NCBI GenBank assembly: GCA_002298695.1
Contig: DBLB01000174.1
Span: forward strand, 1 to 9,939
DNA from: Clostridiales bacterium UBA735
GTDB taxonomy: Bacteria; Bacillota; Clostridia; Oscillospirales; Oscillospiraceae
DNA length: 9,939 nucleotides
Direction of reading: 5' to 3'
Shown here: positions 1-6,584 of the stretch, one piece after another
Numbering within the stretch: the stretch's first letter is position 1
How the letters are laid out: each line of letters begins with the position of its first letter
Notes under the pieces: generated by a model
The model's input: the letters and a program-made list of their open reading frames with translations, nothing else
Databases searched by the model: none
Told to the model about the DNA's origin: nothing
Position numbers and translations under genes: made by a program

Positions 1-18
1 GACATTGGTCATTACATA

Positions 19-51
19 TCAGTTTTTCTTTCGCTTGATTATAGATGCCAT
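19..51 (-). pseudogene. possible truncated start of an integrase/transposase gene
   Basis: On the minus strand an ATG at 49-51 follows an AGGAAG-like ribosome binding site and reads MASIIKRKKN before a TGA at 19-21. Openings of this kind (MASIIK plus a basic run) are found in some tyrosine integrases and in some IS1634/IS4-type transposases. The stop after ten codons and the window edge mean nothing more can be said. It may be a dead remnant or chance. The neighbouring IS256 and BRO-N stubs are the only contextual support. Confidence 0.2.
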
Positions 52-87
52 ATCGTTCTTCCTTTCTTGGATCACAGGTCGAGGGAG

Positions 88-156
88 TTAAGCCTTTTCC
101 CACAGGTCTGCAGACAACTTTCCCACAGCCTCGCAATCCTGGCAGTTTACGCACAT
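88..156 (-). CDS. tiny Cys-rich reading frame, uncertain
   Basis: A 22-codon minus-strand frame starts at the ATG at 154-156 and ends with TAA at 88-90. It carries the close cysteine pattern MCVNCQDCE near its start. The same frame is open upstream to about 214, where it meets a stop, but has no ATG there and no clear ribosome binding site. It could be the C-terminal remnant of a longer protein or a chance frame. I do not recognise the family. It lies just upstream of the possible integrase start at 51 and reads the same way. Confidence 0.22.
   Translation of the reverse strand: MCVNCQDCEAVGKLSADLWEKA
96..128. repeat. direct 10-bp repeats flanking a 10-bp palindrome
   Basis: TTTCCCACAG occurs at 96-105 and again at 119-128, a period of 23 bp. 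The spacer contains the perfect palindrome GTCTGCAGAC at 106-115. The layout resembles a small protein-binding or recombination site, but it also lies inside the small Cys-rich reading frame, so it may be chance. No function can be assigned. Confidence 0.35.
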
Positions 157-254
157 TTCCACAACGCCTACTGCGGCGAAATTTACTTCTCTTATAGAAA
201 TAGAAACCCTTTTATGTTAAAATTAAAATACATACTCTAAGGAGGTTGAAGCAC

Positions 255-341
255 ATGGACGAAAATAATTCCATCCAGCTTTTTGAAGATAGAAAAATAC
301 GCACCGCATGGGACGAAAAGCTGTACTCCCGTTTTGGATAA
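255..341 (+). pseudogene. BRO-N/DinD-like N-terminal stub
   Basis: A perfect AAGGAGG at 239-245 precedes an ATG at 255 by nine bases. The 28-residue product begins MDENNSIQLFEDRKIRTAWD, which strongly resembles the N-terminus of BRO-N domain proteins (phage antirepressor / DNA-damage-inducible DinD-like). In that family the strand is normally followed by a Trp-Tyr-Phe-Ser and Val-Asp-Val-Val segment and well over 100 more residues. Here the frame runs straight into KLYSRFG and a TAA at 339-341, so the rest of the domain is deleted. The ribosome binding site and start are intact, so a short peptide could still be made, but no function is expected. The family call is from memory of the N-terminal consensus. 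Confidence 0.55.
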
Positions 342-463
342 CAGAAAGTGTCTGAAATCAAGCCTTTTTCTCCATGTGTCAGCAAACAGACCGACACATG
401 AGAAATCATAAAGGATTCCTTTGAAAATACGGATACAGGGAATTATTCTGCGGTTTTTCCGCC
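342..463. other. no recognisable gene; one short inverted repeat
   Basis: This stretch between the BRO-N stub and the IS256 remnant holds no reading frame I can recognise. It contains an 8-bp inverted repeat, CATGTGTC at 373-380 and GACACATG at 393-400, with a 12-base loop. Neither strand has a T-tract after it, so it does not look like a terminator. Confidence 0.4.
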
Positions 464-465
464 CC

Positions 466-488
466 AGACCATCCCATACTTTGTGTAA
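466..488 (-). repeat. candidate IS256-type element end
   Basis: Read on the minus strand, the segment runs TTACACAAAGTATGG and then ATGGTCT. It lies downstream of the transposase stop at 567. Ends of IS256-family elements in Firmicutes commonly carry a TTACACAAA-type motif followed by a short outer repeat, so this may be the 3' end of the dead element. The matching inverted repeat on the far side is not visible near 795-850, so the boundary is unproved. Confidence 0.33.
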
Positions 489-566
489 GCCTCCGATGTG
501 GTGTATGATAGAAGCACCACACTGGAGGTTCATCTCGACCCTTGACATCCCAGCGTGCAGCCGGGG

Positions 567-794
567 TCAGTCCGGCATGCGGTCGGCAAAGAACACAGCC
601 AACTGCGCGTGGATCATACTCCAGTTCTGCCGCCTGCCGGTCCATTTCTTCGTGATATCCATAATTCCCCGATTTTTCAGGCTGTTGAGTACCGTTGCCC
701 AATATTTGACGCTTTCATTTTCGCCGACCCACATGCCCAGAACGTCTTTCCTGCCGTCCAGATCGATGCCGATGGCGACGTTTGTAATTACGAT
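567..794 (-). pseudogene. IS256-family (Mutator-type) transposase remnant, internally deleted
   Basis: The minus-strand frame 794 to 567 (TGA at 567-569) reads as two joined pieces of an IS256-family DDE transposase. The first is the catalytic-core segment with NVAIGIDLDGRKDVLGMWVG, then ENESVKYWATVLNSLKNRG. In intact members this is followed by a second catalytic Asp region and roughly 150 or more residues before the C-terminal tail. Here NRG is followed almost at once by the tail DITKKWTGRRQNW, then HAQLAVFFADR and the stop. The N-terminal half is also missing: an in-frame stop lies at 795-797, and sequence beyond it gives no recognisable continuation. The protein cannot be active. The large internal deletion is inferred from the usual length of about 400 residues. 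Confidence 0.85.
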
Positions 795-846
795 TCAGCG
801 CGTTTCAAGCATGCAAACACGACCTTTACGATTCGCTGTACCGGGA

Positions 847-889
847 TAAAACATGCCGGCCGCCTGCATTTTGCAGACGGCCGGCATGT
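847..889 (-). terminator. intrinsic terminator of the metal-export operon
   Basis: Arms 851-868 and 872-889 form an 18-bp stem around a 3-base loop. On the minus-strand RNA the single mismatch becomes a G-U pair. The stem is followed by four T's, then ATCCC. It lies 24 bases downstream of the ATPase stop codon. The T-tract is short, but the stem is very strong. Confidence 0.75.
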
Positions 890-912
890 ATGTTATCTTC
901 GGGCAAATGGAT

Positions 913-2796
913 TCAGAGGTTTTCGACGCGGAGAGCGCGGATGGCGTTGAGCACGGCCAGCACCATGACACCAACATCGGCGAAGATGGCCGCCCACATG
1001 TCGGCAATGCCGAGTGCGCCGAGCACCAGGCAGAGCGCCTTGATCCCGAGGGCGAAGATGATATTCTGCCAGACGATGCGCGTGCATTTGCGGGAAATTT
1101 TAATGGCCTTCGCGATCTTCATCGGGTCGTCGTCCATCAGCACGACGTCCGCCGCCTCGATGGCCGCGTCGCTGCCCATGGCACCCATCGCGATGCCGAG
1201 GTCGGCACGGGAGAGCACCGGCGCGTCGTTGATGCCGTCGCCAACGAAGGCCAGCTTCGTCTTCGGCGCCTTCTGGTTCAGCAGCACCTCGACCATGGAG
1301 ACCTTATCCGCGGGCAGCAGCCCGCTGTGGACCTCGTCGACGCCGAGATCGGACGCCACCTTGTCCGCGACCCGCTTGATATCACCGGTCAACATGACCG
1401 TTTTTTCCACACCCGCCGCCTTGAGATCGGCGATGGCCTGCTTTGCGGTCGGCTTTTCCACGTCAGAGATCACGATGTGGCCTGCGTACTGGCCGTCGAC
1501 GGCCATGTGGACGATCGTGCCGACGCTGTGGCACTCCTGCGAGACAACGCCAAGCTCGTCCATAAGCTTTCCGTTGCCGGCGGCGACCTGATGGCCGTCC
1601 ACCGTTGCAGTCACACCGCGGCCGCTGATCTCCCGGATATCGGAGACGCGGGTACGATCCAGCTCGGCCCCGCAGGCGCGCTGCAGGCTCTTGCTGATCG
1701 GGTGCGACGAGGCGCATTCCGCCAGCGCCGCGTATTCGAGGAGCTTCTTTTCCTCCATCGGGCTGTGATGCACACCGCTGACCGCAAAGACGCCCTGTGT
1801 CAGCGTGCCGGTCTTATCGAAGACCACGATCTTTGTCTGGGAGAGCGCTTCAAGATAGTTGGAACCCTTGACCAGGACGCCCGCCTTGCTGGCGCCGCCA
1901 AGGCCGGCGAAAAAGCTGAGCGGAATGCTGATGACCAGCGCGCAGGGGCAGGAGATGACAAGAAACGTCAGCGCACGGTAGATCCACATGCCCCAATCGC
2001 CGCCAAGCCCCATCACCAGCCGCACAAGCGGCGGCAGGATGGCCAGCGCCAGCGCGCTGCAGCAGACGGCGGGCGTATAGACCTTCGCGAAGCGGGAGAT
2101 GAACGTTTCCGAACGGGATTTGTGCGAGCTGGAATTCTCGACAAGCTCCAGAATTTTGGACACCGTGGACTCGTCAAACGCCTTCGTGGTGCGAACCTTC
2201 AGCACACCGGTCATGTTGATGCAGCCGCTGATGATCTCGTCGCCCACCGCAGCGTCGCGCGGGACGCTCTCACCGGTCAGGGCGGCGGTATTGAGCGACG
2301 AGGTGCCCTCCACCACGACGCCGTCGATCGGCACCTTCTCGCCCGGCTGAACAACAATGATTGTACCGACTGCGACCTCATCCGGGTCGACCTGCTCGAG
2401 CTTGCCGTCCTTTTCAATGTTGGCGTAGTCAGGACGGATGTCCATAAGCGCAGTGATATTCCGGCGGGATTTGCCGACGGCGTAGCTCTGGAACAGCTCG
2501 CCGATCTGGTAGAACAGCATAACGGCCACGGCCTCGGCATAGTCGCCGCTCTTTTCGTAGATCGCCAGTGCGATCGCGCCAACGGTCGCAACGGCCATCA
2601 GGAAGTTTTCATCGAACACGCGGCCGCTGATGATCCCGTGCCAGGCTTTTTTCAGGATGTCATAACCGATGGTCAGATAACTGACCAGATACAGTGCCGC
2701 AGAGACCCAGGTGAAGCGCTCCGTCAGCTTTGCCGCGATCAGCAGCACCGCGGCAATGATGATCCGCACGAGCACTTTTTTCTGTTTTTTTGTCAT
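913..2796 (-). CDS. cadA: P1B-2-type heavy-metal ATPase (Zn2+/Cd2+/Pb2+ exporter)
   Basis: A 627-residue ATP-driven metal pump of the inner membrane. The visible motifs are the actuator TGES at 174-177, the intramembrane CPC at 283-285 (SCPCALVIS), the phosphorylation motif DKTGT at 327-331, the P1B His-Pro dipeptide at 365-366, and GDGIND at 519-524. Lys586 and Asp607 in the last two membrane helices match the Lys/Asp pair that marks the Zn/Cd/Pb subgroup (ZntA/CadA), not the Cu subgroup. The start MTKKQKK is chosen because GGAGGGGAG lies just upstream; an upstream extension to 2841 has no comparable site. The protein begins almost at TM1 and has no N-terminal metal-binding domain. The small HMA gene upstream in the same operon may supply that role (inference). 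CadA-like versus ZntA-like metal preference cannot be decided from sequence. Confidence 0.95.
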   Translation of the reverse strand: MTKKQKKVLVRIIIAAVLLIAAKLTERFTWVSAALYLVSYLTIGYDILKKAWHGIISGRVFDENFLMAVATVGAIALAIYEKSGDYAEAVAVMLFYQIGELFQSYAVGKSRRNITALMDIRPDYANIEKDGKLEQVDPDEVAVGTIIVVQPGEKVPIDGVVVEGTSSLNTAALTGESVPRDAAVGDEIISGCINMTGVLKVRTTKAFDESTVSKILELVENSSSHKSRSETFISRFAKVYTPAVCCSALALAILPPLVRLVMGLGGDWGMWIYRALTFLVISCPCALVISIPLSFFAGLGGASKAGVLVKGSNYLEALSQTKIVVFDKTGTLTQGVFAVSGVHHSPMEEKKLLEYAALAECASSHPISKSLQRACGAELDRTRVSDIREISGRGVTATVDGHQVAAGNGKLMDELGVVSQECHSVGTIVHMAVDGQYAGHIVISDVEKPTAKQAIADLKAAGVEKTVMLTGDIKRVADKVASDLGVDEVHSGLLPADKVSMVEVLLNQKAPKTKLAFVGDGINDAPVLSRADLGIAMGAMGSDAAIEAADVVLMDDDPMKIAKAIKISRKCTRIVWQNIIFALGIKALCLVLGALGIADMWAAIFADVGVMVLAVLNAIRALRVENL

Positions 2797-2830
2797 GGTG
2801 CTCTCCCCTCCAAGCTTTCTTTTGAAATCA

Positions 2831-2864
2831 CAGCGCCGCACGGACGAATGATCCTGCGGCGCTG
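2831..2864 (-). other. intercistronic hairpin between HMA protein and ATPase genes
   Basis: CAGCGCCGCA at 2831-2840 and TGCGGCGCTG at 2855-2864 form a perfect 10-bp GC-rich stem with a 14-base loop. On the minus strand it is followed by TGATTTC, not a T-tract, so it is unlikely to stop transcription fully. It could stabilise the upstream message or lower expression of the ATPase relative to the small metal-binding protein (inference). Confidence 0.45.
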
Positions 2865-2872
2865 CTGCGGTC

Positions 2873-3091
2873 TTACAGATAAATTTCGCAGTCCTCTTCG
2901 ACCTTTTTGCAGTTCTTCACTACCTGCTTCATGACGGCTTTTTCGTCCGCACCGTCTTCGAATTCCACGGTCATACTCTGCGCCATGAAGCTCACGACCG
3001 CGCTCTTGACGCCCTCAGTCTTCCTCGTCGCATCCTCCATCAGGTTCGCGCAGTTGGCACAGTCGACTTCGATCTTGAATTTCTTTTTCAT
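2873..3091 (-). CDS. stand-alone heavy-metal-associated (HMA) domain protein
   Basis: A 72-residue soluble metal-binding protein with the ferredoxin-like HMA fold. The metal site is the CxxC in VDCANCANLMED, with Cys11 and Cys14 of the chosen start. The rest (EGVKSAVVSF, then MTVEFEDGAD) follows the usual beta-alpha-beta pattern, and the length equals one HMA domain. The start MKKKFKIEVD at 3091 is preferred over an upstream one at 3118 because AGGAGG sits just before it. It is the first gene of the operon, and the ATPase, which lacks such a domain, starts 76 bases after its stop. It probably binds or delivers Zn/Cd to the pump, or acts as a detached regulatory domain; that role is inferred. 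The extra cysteine in the C-terminal region (EEDCEIYL) is noted. Confidence 0.9.
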   Translation of the reverse strand: MKKKFKIEVDCANCANLMEDATRKTEGVKSAVVSFMAQSMTVEFEDGADEKAVMKQVVKNCKKVEEDCEIYL

Positions 3092-3126
3092 GGTTGGTTC
3101 CTCCTGATCGATTTTCAATTAAACGC

Positions 3127-3155
3127 TTGCTTAATCTTTATGGTCATAGTATAAT
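3127..3155 (+). promoter_or_regulatory. promoter of the ArsR-AraC regulator
   Basis: TTGCTT at 3127-3132 and TATAAT at 3150-3155 are separated by exactly 17 bases and face the regulator gene. The -10 box overlaps the -10 box of the opposing metal-export promoter, so the two promoters probably compete and one bound repressor could cover both. A weak inverted repeat with TTAA ends (3119-3134) overlaps the -35 box and is a possible but poor operator candidate. Confidence 0.65.
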
Positions 3156-3176
3156 CAGGGCTATCAGGAAAGTCAA
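3148..3176 (-). promoter_or_regulatory. promoter of the HMA protein-ATPase operon
   Basis: On the minus strand TTGACT (3171-3176) and TATACT (3148-3153) are 17 bases apart, a good sigma-70-type match. The start codon of the HMA gene lies about 57 bases downstream. A direct repeat ATCAGG occurs within the spacer and next to it, at 3154-3159 and 3163-3168 (9-bp period), and could be part of a regulator site. ArsR-family repressors usually bind in this position. Confidence 0.65.
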
Positions 3177-3236
3177 CGCCCCGCGGACGCTTTCTGCCAA
3201 ACGGGCGAAAAGAACATCCAAAAAGGAGAAACGGAG

Positions 3237-4004
3237 ATGCAGCTGGAATTACCGCACCATCATGATGACCCCCAAAAATTGGAACAGCTCCAGATTTACC
3301 TGCAAAACACGAATGATTTTCAACTGGTTGCCGATGTCTTCCGGCAGCTTTCCGACCCGACGCGCATCCGCATTTTCTGGCTTCTGTGCCACTGCGAGGA
3401 GTGCGTGACTGACGTTTCCGCCCTGCTCGGCATGAGCGCGCCCGCCGTGTCGCACCACCTGCGGCAGCTGCGCGACAGCCGCCTCATCGTCAGCCGCCGC
3501 CGCGGCAAGGAGGTCTGCTACCGCGCATCCGGCTCGGAGCAGGCGGCGCTGCTGCACCACATGATCGAGCGCACTATGGCAGTCTCCTGTCCCAGGGACG
3601 CCGACATTGCGAATATCCCGCCGGTACCCGCGCCGGACGCACACGCCGCCGAAAACAGCATGGACTACCCCACTGATCAATTGGAAGTCATCCGCAGCGT
3701 TCATCATTACCTGACAGAGGATGTGTCGCGCCGCGTCACGATCGAAGAACTTTCCCATCGATTCGCCATGAACCCCTCGACGCTGAAAATGCTCTTCCGT
3801 GCGGTCTACGGTGATTCCATCGCTGCGCATGTGCGCGCGCACCGGATGGAAGACGCTGCGCGGCTGCTGCGCGAGACAGAGCAGCCCGTGGCCGAGGTGG
3901 CGCGTGCCGTCGGCTATGAAAGCCAGAGCAAATTTTCCGCTGAGTTCAAAAAACAGTTCCAGCTGCTGCCGACGGAATACCGGCGACGCTATAAACGCCC
4001 ATAA
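3237..4004 (+). CDS. ArsR/SmtB-AraC fusion transcription regulator
   Basis: A 255-residue regulator with two DNA-binding domains. Residues about 27-115 form an ArsR/SmtB winged helix: LSDPTRIRIFWLL, recognition helix SAPAVSHHLRQLRDSRLI, wing RRRGKEVCYR. The metal box resembles CadC/ArsR ELCVCD but reads EECVTD: Cys56 is kept, the second Cys is Thr58, and Cys51 and Cys53 lie just before it. Cys118 follows the last ArsR helix. After a Pro/Ala linker (about 120-148), residues 150-255 form a full AraC-type pair of helix-turn-helices (VTIEELSHRFAMNPSTL, then VAEVARAVGYESQSKFSAEF). AAGGAG precedes the ATG. It is divergent from the HMA-ATPase operon and probably controls it in response to Zn, Cd or Pb. 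The N-terminal part alone would repress; the AraC part could add activation or a second site (inference). Confidence 0.92.
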   Translation: MQLELPHHHDDPQKLEQLQIYLQNTNDFQLVADVFRQLSDPTRIRIFWLLCHCEECVTDVSALLGMSAPAVSHHLRQLRDSRLIVSRRRGKEVCYRASGSEQAALLHHMIERTMAVSCPRDADIANIPPVPAPDAHAAENSMDYPTDQLEVIRSVHHYLTEDVSRRVTIEELSHRFAMNPSTLKMLFRAVYGDSIAAHVRAHRMEDAARLLRETEQPVAEVARAVGYESQSKFSAEFKKQFQLLPTEYRRRYKRP

Positions 4005-4019
4005 TTCCGCATCCCCCCC

Positions 4020-4047
4020 TTGACACCGCGCTGTTTTGGACTAGAAT
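4020..4047 (+). promoter_or_regulatory. promoter of galM
   Basis: A consensus TTGACA at 4020-4025 and TAGAAT at 4042-4047 are 16 bases apart, 33 bases before the galM start codon. It begins 15 bases after the regulator stop codon, so galM appears to be transcribed separately, although no terminator is visible between the two genes. No operator is evident. Confidence 0.7.
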
Positions 4048-4079
4048 TAAAGTATCTCATCAAAAAGGAGCAAGCGATC

Positions 4080-5099
4080 ATGCACATTTCAAGCATTCCA
4101 TGCGGCGTGTCCGCATTTGGCGAGGCTGCCGCGCTCTGGCGCGTCGAGAGCGAGCAGTTGATTTTTGAGGTTCTGGACTACGGCGCGACGCTCCGTTCCC
4201 TTTCCGTGAAGGACCCGGCCGGTCAGTGGGTCGACGTGGTGCTCGGCTACGAAACGCTGCGGGAGTATGAGCAGCACGACGGTTATCTCGGCGCGACCGT
4301 CGGGCGTGTCTGCAACCGCATTGCAGGCGCAGCATTCGATCTGAATGGAGTACACTATCCCCTGTTCCGCAATGACGGGGAAAACCATCTGCATGGCGGA
4401 AAGCGCGGCTTTGACAAGTACGTCTGGGCTGTAGAACCGCTGCCGGACGGACTGCGTTTGACGCGCACCTCACCGGACGACGAAGAGGGGTATCCCGGCA
4501 CGCTGCGCGTCAGCGTCAGCTACCGCGTCGAGGGCCGCAGCCTGCGCCTTGATTACACGGCAGTCTCCGACCGGGACACGCTCTGCAACCTGACAAACCA
4601 CAGCTATTTCAACCTCAACGGCTGCGGCACGGCGCTCGATCATACGCTTCAGGTGTTTTCCGACGCCGTGACCGAGCGCGGGCCCGGTCTGATCCCGACC
4701 GGCGCGCTGCTGCCCGCCGCCGGAACGAAATTTGATTTCTCTGCGCCGAAATCCCTCGCCCACGATCTGCCGGGCCGCGGCGCAGAAGCGCTGCACACTG
4801 ACGGCTATGATGACAATTTCTGCCTGCCCGGTGAGGGGCTTCGGCGCGCAGCCATCCTGACCGGCGACCGGAGCGGCATTTCCATGACCGTGCAGACCAC
4901 CGCGCCCGGCATGCAGCTCTACACCGCAAATTTCCTCTCACCGCGCGCCGGAAAGCGCAGAATGCAGTATCATGAGGGCGACGCAGTCTGCCTCGAAACA
5001 CAGATTTATCCGGACGCCGTTCACCATCCGGCGTTCCCATCAGCCATACTGGCCGCCGGGAAGGAATTCCGGCAAACAACCGTTTATCAGTTTGCATAA
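4080..5099 (+). CDS. galM: aldose 1-epimerase (galactose mutarotase)
   Basis: A 339-residue cytoplasmic enzyme that interconverts alpha and beta anomers of galactose or glucose, feeding alpha-galactose to galactokinase. Family hallmarks are GATVGRVCNRI (71-81), ENHLHGG (101-107), TNHSYFNLNG (172-181), YDDNF (243-247) and CLETQIYPDA (304-313). By analogy with the characterised GalM, His103 and His174 bind or protonate the sugar and Glu306 is the catalytic base. The length fits the family. The start at 4080 follows AAGGAG by about ten bases; an upstream frame start at 4020 lies inside the promoter and is rejected. It stands near galK and galT but on the opposite strand with its own promoter and terminator. 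A broader aldose 1-epimerase role is possible. Confidence 0.95.
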   Translation: MHISSIPCGVSAFGEAAALWRVESEQLIFEVLDYGATLRSLSVKDPAGQWVDVVLGYETLREYEQHDGYLGATVGRVCNRIAGAAFDLNGVHYPLFRNDGENHLHGGKRGFDKYVWAVEPLPDGLRLTRTSPDDEEGYPGTLRVSVSYRVEGRSLRLDYTAVSDRDTLCNLTNHSYFNLNGCGTALDHTLQVFSDAVTERGPGLIPTGALLPAAGTKFDFSAPKSLAHDLPGRGAEALHTDGYDDNFCLPGEGLRRAAILTGDRSGISMTVQTTAPGMQLYTANFLSPRAGKRRMQYHEGDAVCLETQIYPDAVHHPAFPSAILAAGKEFRQTTVYQFA

Positions 5100-5104
5100 A
5101 ATTT

Positions 5105-5138
5105 GTGCGCAGCTCCGTTTGGAGCTGCGCACGTTTTT
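5105..5138 (+). terminator. intrinsic terminator of galM
   Basis: GTGCGCAGCTCC (5105-5116) and GGAGCTGCGCAC (5121-5132) form a perfect 12-bp stem with a GTTT loop, followed by GTTTTT. It starts six bases after the galM stop. On the other strand the stem is followed by AAATTTTA, so it may also stop the converging ABC pseudogene, whose final stop codon (5137-5139) overlaps the T-tract. Confidence 0.93.
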
Positions 5139-6581
5139 ACTGGGCGGAAAGCTGCCAGCCTTCGGCGCGTTCGCGGATCTCGGTAAAGCGCCGATAGAGG
5201 CCGTTTCGGCGCAAAAGCGCGTCATGGGTTCCGCACTCGGCGATCTGGCCGTCGTCCAGAACCAGGATCTGGTCGGCGCTGCGGATGGTGGCAAGATGGT
5301 GTGCAATGGTGATGATCGTCTTTCCGCGCGTCAGCTCGGAGATGGCCTGCTGGATGAGGTGTTCGTTCTCAGGGTCAATGCTGGCGGTCGCCTCGTCCAG
5401 GAGGATAATGGGCGCATCCTTCAGAATGGTGCGGACGATGGAAATACGCTGCCGTTCGCCGCCGGAGAGCGTACCGCCGCCCTCGCCGACCACGGTGTCG
5501 TATCCGTCCGGGAGCGGCATGACGAAGGCGTGGCAGCGGGCTTTTTTCGCGGCTTCGATCATTTCAGCCTCCGTCACACCGGGCCCGCCGAAGAGAAGAT
5601 TGGCGTGGACGGTATCGTGGAAGAGGTAGCCGTTCTGGAAGGCCATGGAGATGTTGGAGAGCAGGCTGTCACAGGTAAACTCGCGCAGATCGTGGCCGCC
5701 GACGGTGAAGCTGCCGCTCTGCGGGTCATAGAAACGGGCGAGCAGGCTGTAAATGGTCGTTTTGCCGCTGCCGGAAGGGCCGACGATGGCAGTCAAGGTC
5801 TTCTTGGGGAGGGTAAAGCTGGTGTCTTTCAGCACCTTACGGGAATCGTAGCCGAAGTTGACGTGCGAAAAGTCAATATCAAAGTGGTCGAAGCGGATGT
5901 CGCGGCCATCGGCATCAATGAAGTTCTCTCCGCGCAGGGCGTTCAGCTGATCCATGGCGTCATCGATGACGCCGAGGACGTGCGCGCTGTCCGCAATGGG
6001 TTCGAGGCTTGCAAAAATACTCAGGGAGAAGAACACAAACATCAGCATCATCGAAATATCCAGTTCTCCGCGCAGGCATTGCAGCGCGGCTGCCAGCGCG
6101 ATGAGCGCCGTAAGCGGACTGCATACGGCGAGGCCCTAGAAGATGACGAAGAAATTCAGATAGCCGCCGACAAAGTTGTCGATCATGCGGATGCCCATGT
6201 TCTCAAGTGTGGAAAGGCCGGTGGTGATGGAATTCAAGATACTGCCGGTACTGACCTGCTGGAAATATCCGAGTGAGACGCGCTTGAGCGCTTCGACGAT
6301 GGCGAGACGGTCACGCACGGTGAACTGATAGCTGATGCGTTCTTGCAGACGAGCACAGAAGTAATCAAACAGGAAGCGCAGCAACACCAGAATCACCTGA
6401 ATCACAAGGACTTTCCAGATCCACGCAGGATTGAACGGTGCGCCGCCCCGCTGCGATTCAAGCAGAAACCCCACGGTATAGGCCGCGAGATGTGCGGGAA
6501 AAAGGTCATGAAGAAGCCGAGATAGCGTCGGCCACGGAATTCGCCGCACCAGCCGACGATGCGTTTGACGGTTTTGAACAT
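5137..6581 (-). pseudogene. decayed ABC transporter half, ATPase-permease (ABC2)
   Basis: A fused membrane-plus-ATPase ABC exporter-type half. The original start is the ATG at 6579-6581, eight bases after AGGAGG, giving MFKTVKRIVGWCGEFRGRRY. The frame breaks near 6496-6505 (GGGAAAAAGG on the plus strand), where net loss of one base moves reading into PAHLAAYTVGFLLES. An in-frame TAG at 6136-6138 then interrupts the membrane domain (LNFFVIF, stop, GLAVCSPLTALIAL). The ATPase domain is complete: Walker A GPSGSGKTT (about 5758-5781), Q-loop FQNGYLFHD, signature LSGGERQRIS, Walker B IILLDEATAS, H-loop AHHLATI (Arg after the His replaced by His). About 480 residues remain against roughly 570-590 usual. 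The missing part seems to lie between ALIALAAAL and QCLRGELD (inferred from relatives). Substrate unknown; relatives near AraC regulators are often linked to siderophore-iron. Confidence 0.88.
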
Positions 6582-6584
6582 CGC

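Noticed and set aside
371..402. Inverted repeat as a terminator or small RNA
   Set aside because: Only 8 bp of stem, a 12-base loop and no T-tract on either strand; no promoter recognised nearby.
237..548. 103-codon minus-strand frame over the BRO-N stub and IS256 end
   Set aside because: It crosses the candidate element end, resembles no known family, and conflicts with the well-supported ribosome binding site and start of the BRO-N stub on the other strand.
853..2934. 693-codon open frame on the plus strand opposite the metal ATPase
   Set aside because: It lies antisense to a gene with every P-type ATPase motif. Its product is His/Asp/Arg-rich low-complexity sequence without domains, the usual shadow of a GC-rich gene.
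3249..3842. 197-codon minus-strand frame opposite the ArsR-AraC regulator
   Set aside because: Antisense to a gene with clear domains on the plus strand and without a start signal of its own.
4972..6276. 434-codon plus-strand frame over the galM end and ABC2
   Set aside because: It overlaps galM in another frame, crosses its terminator and then runs antisense to ABC2. No recognisable domain or ribosome binding site.
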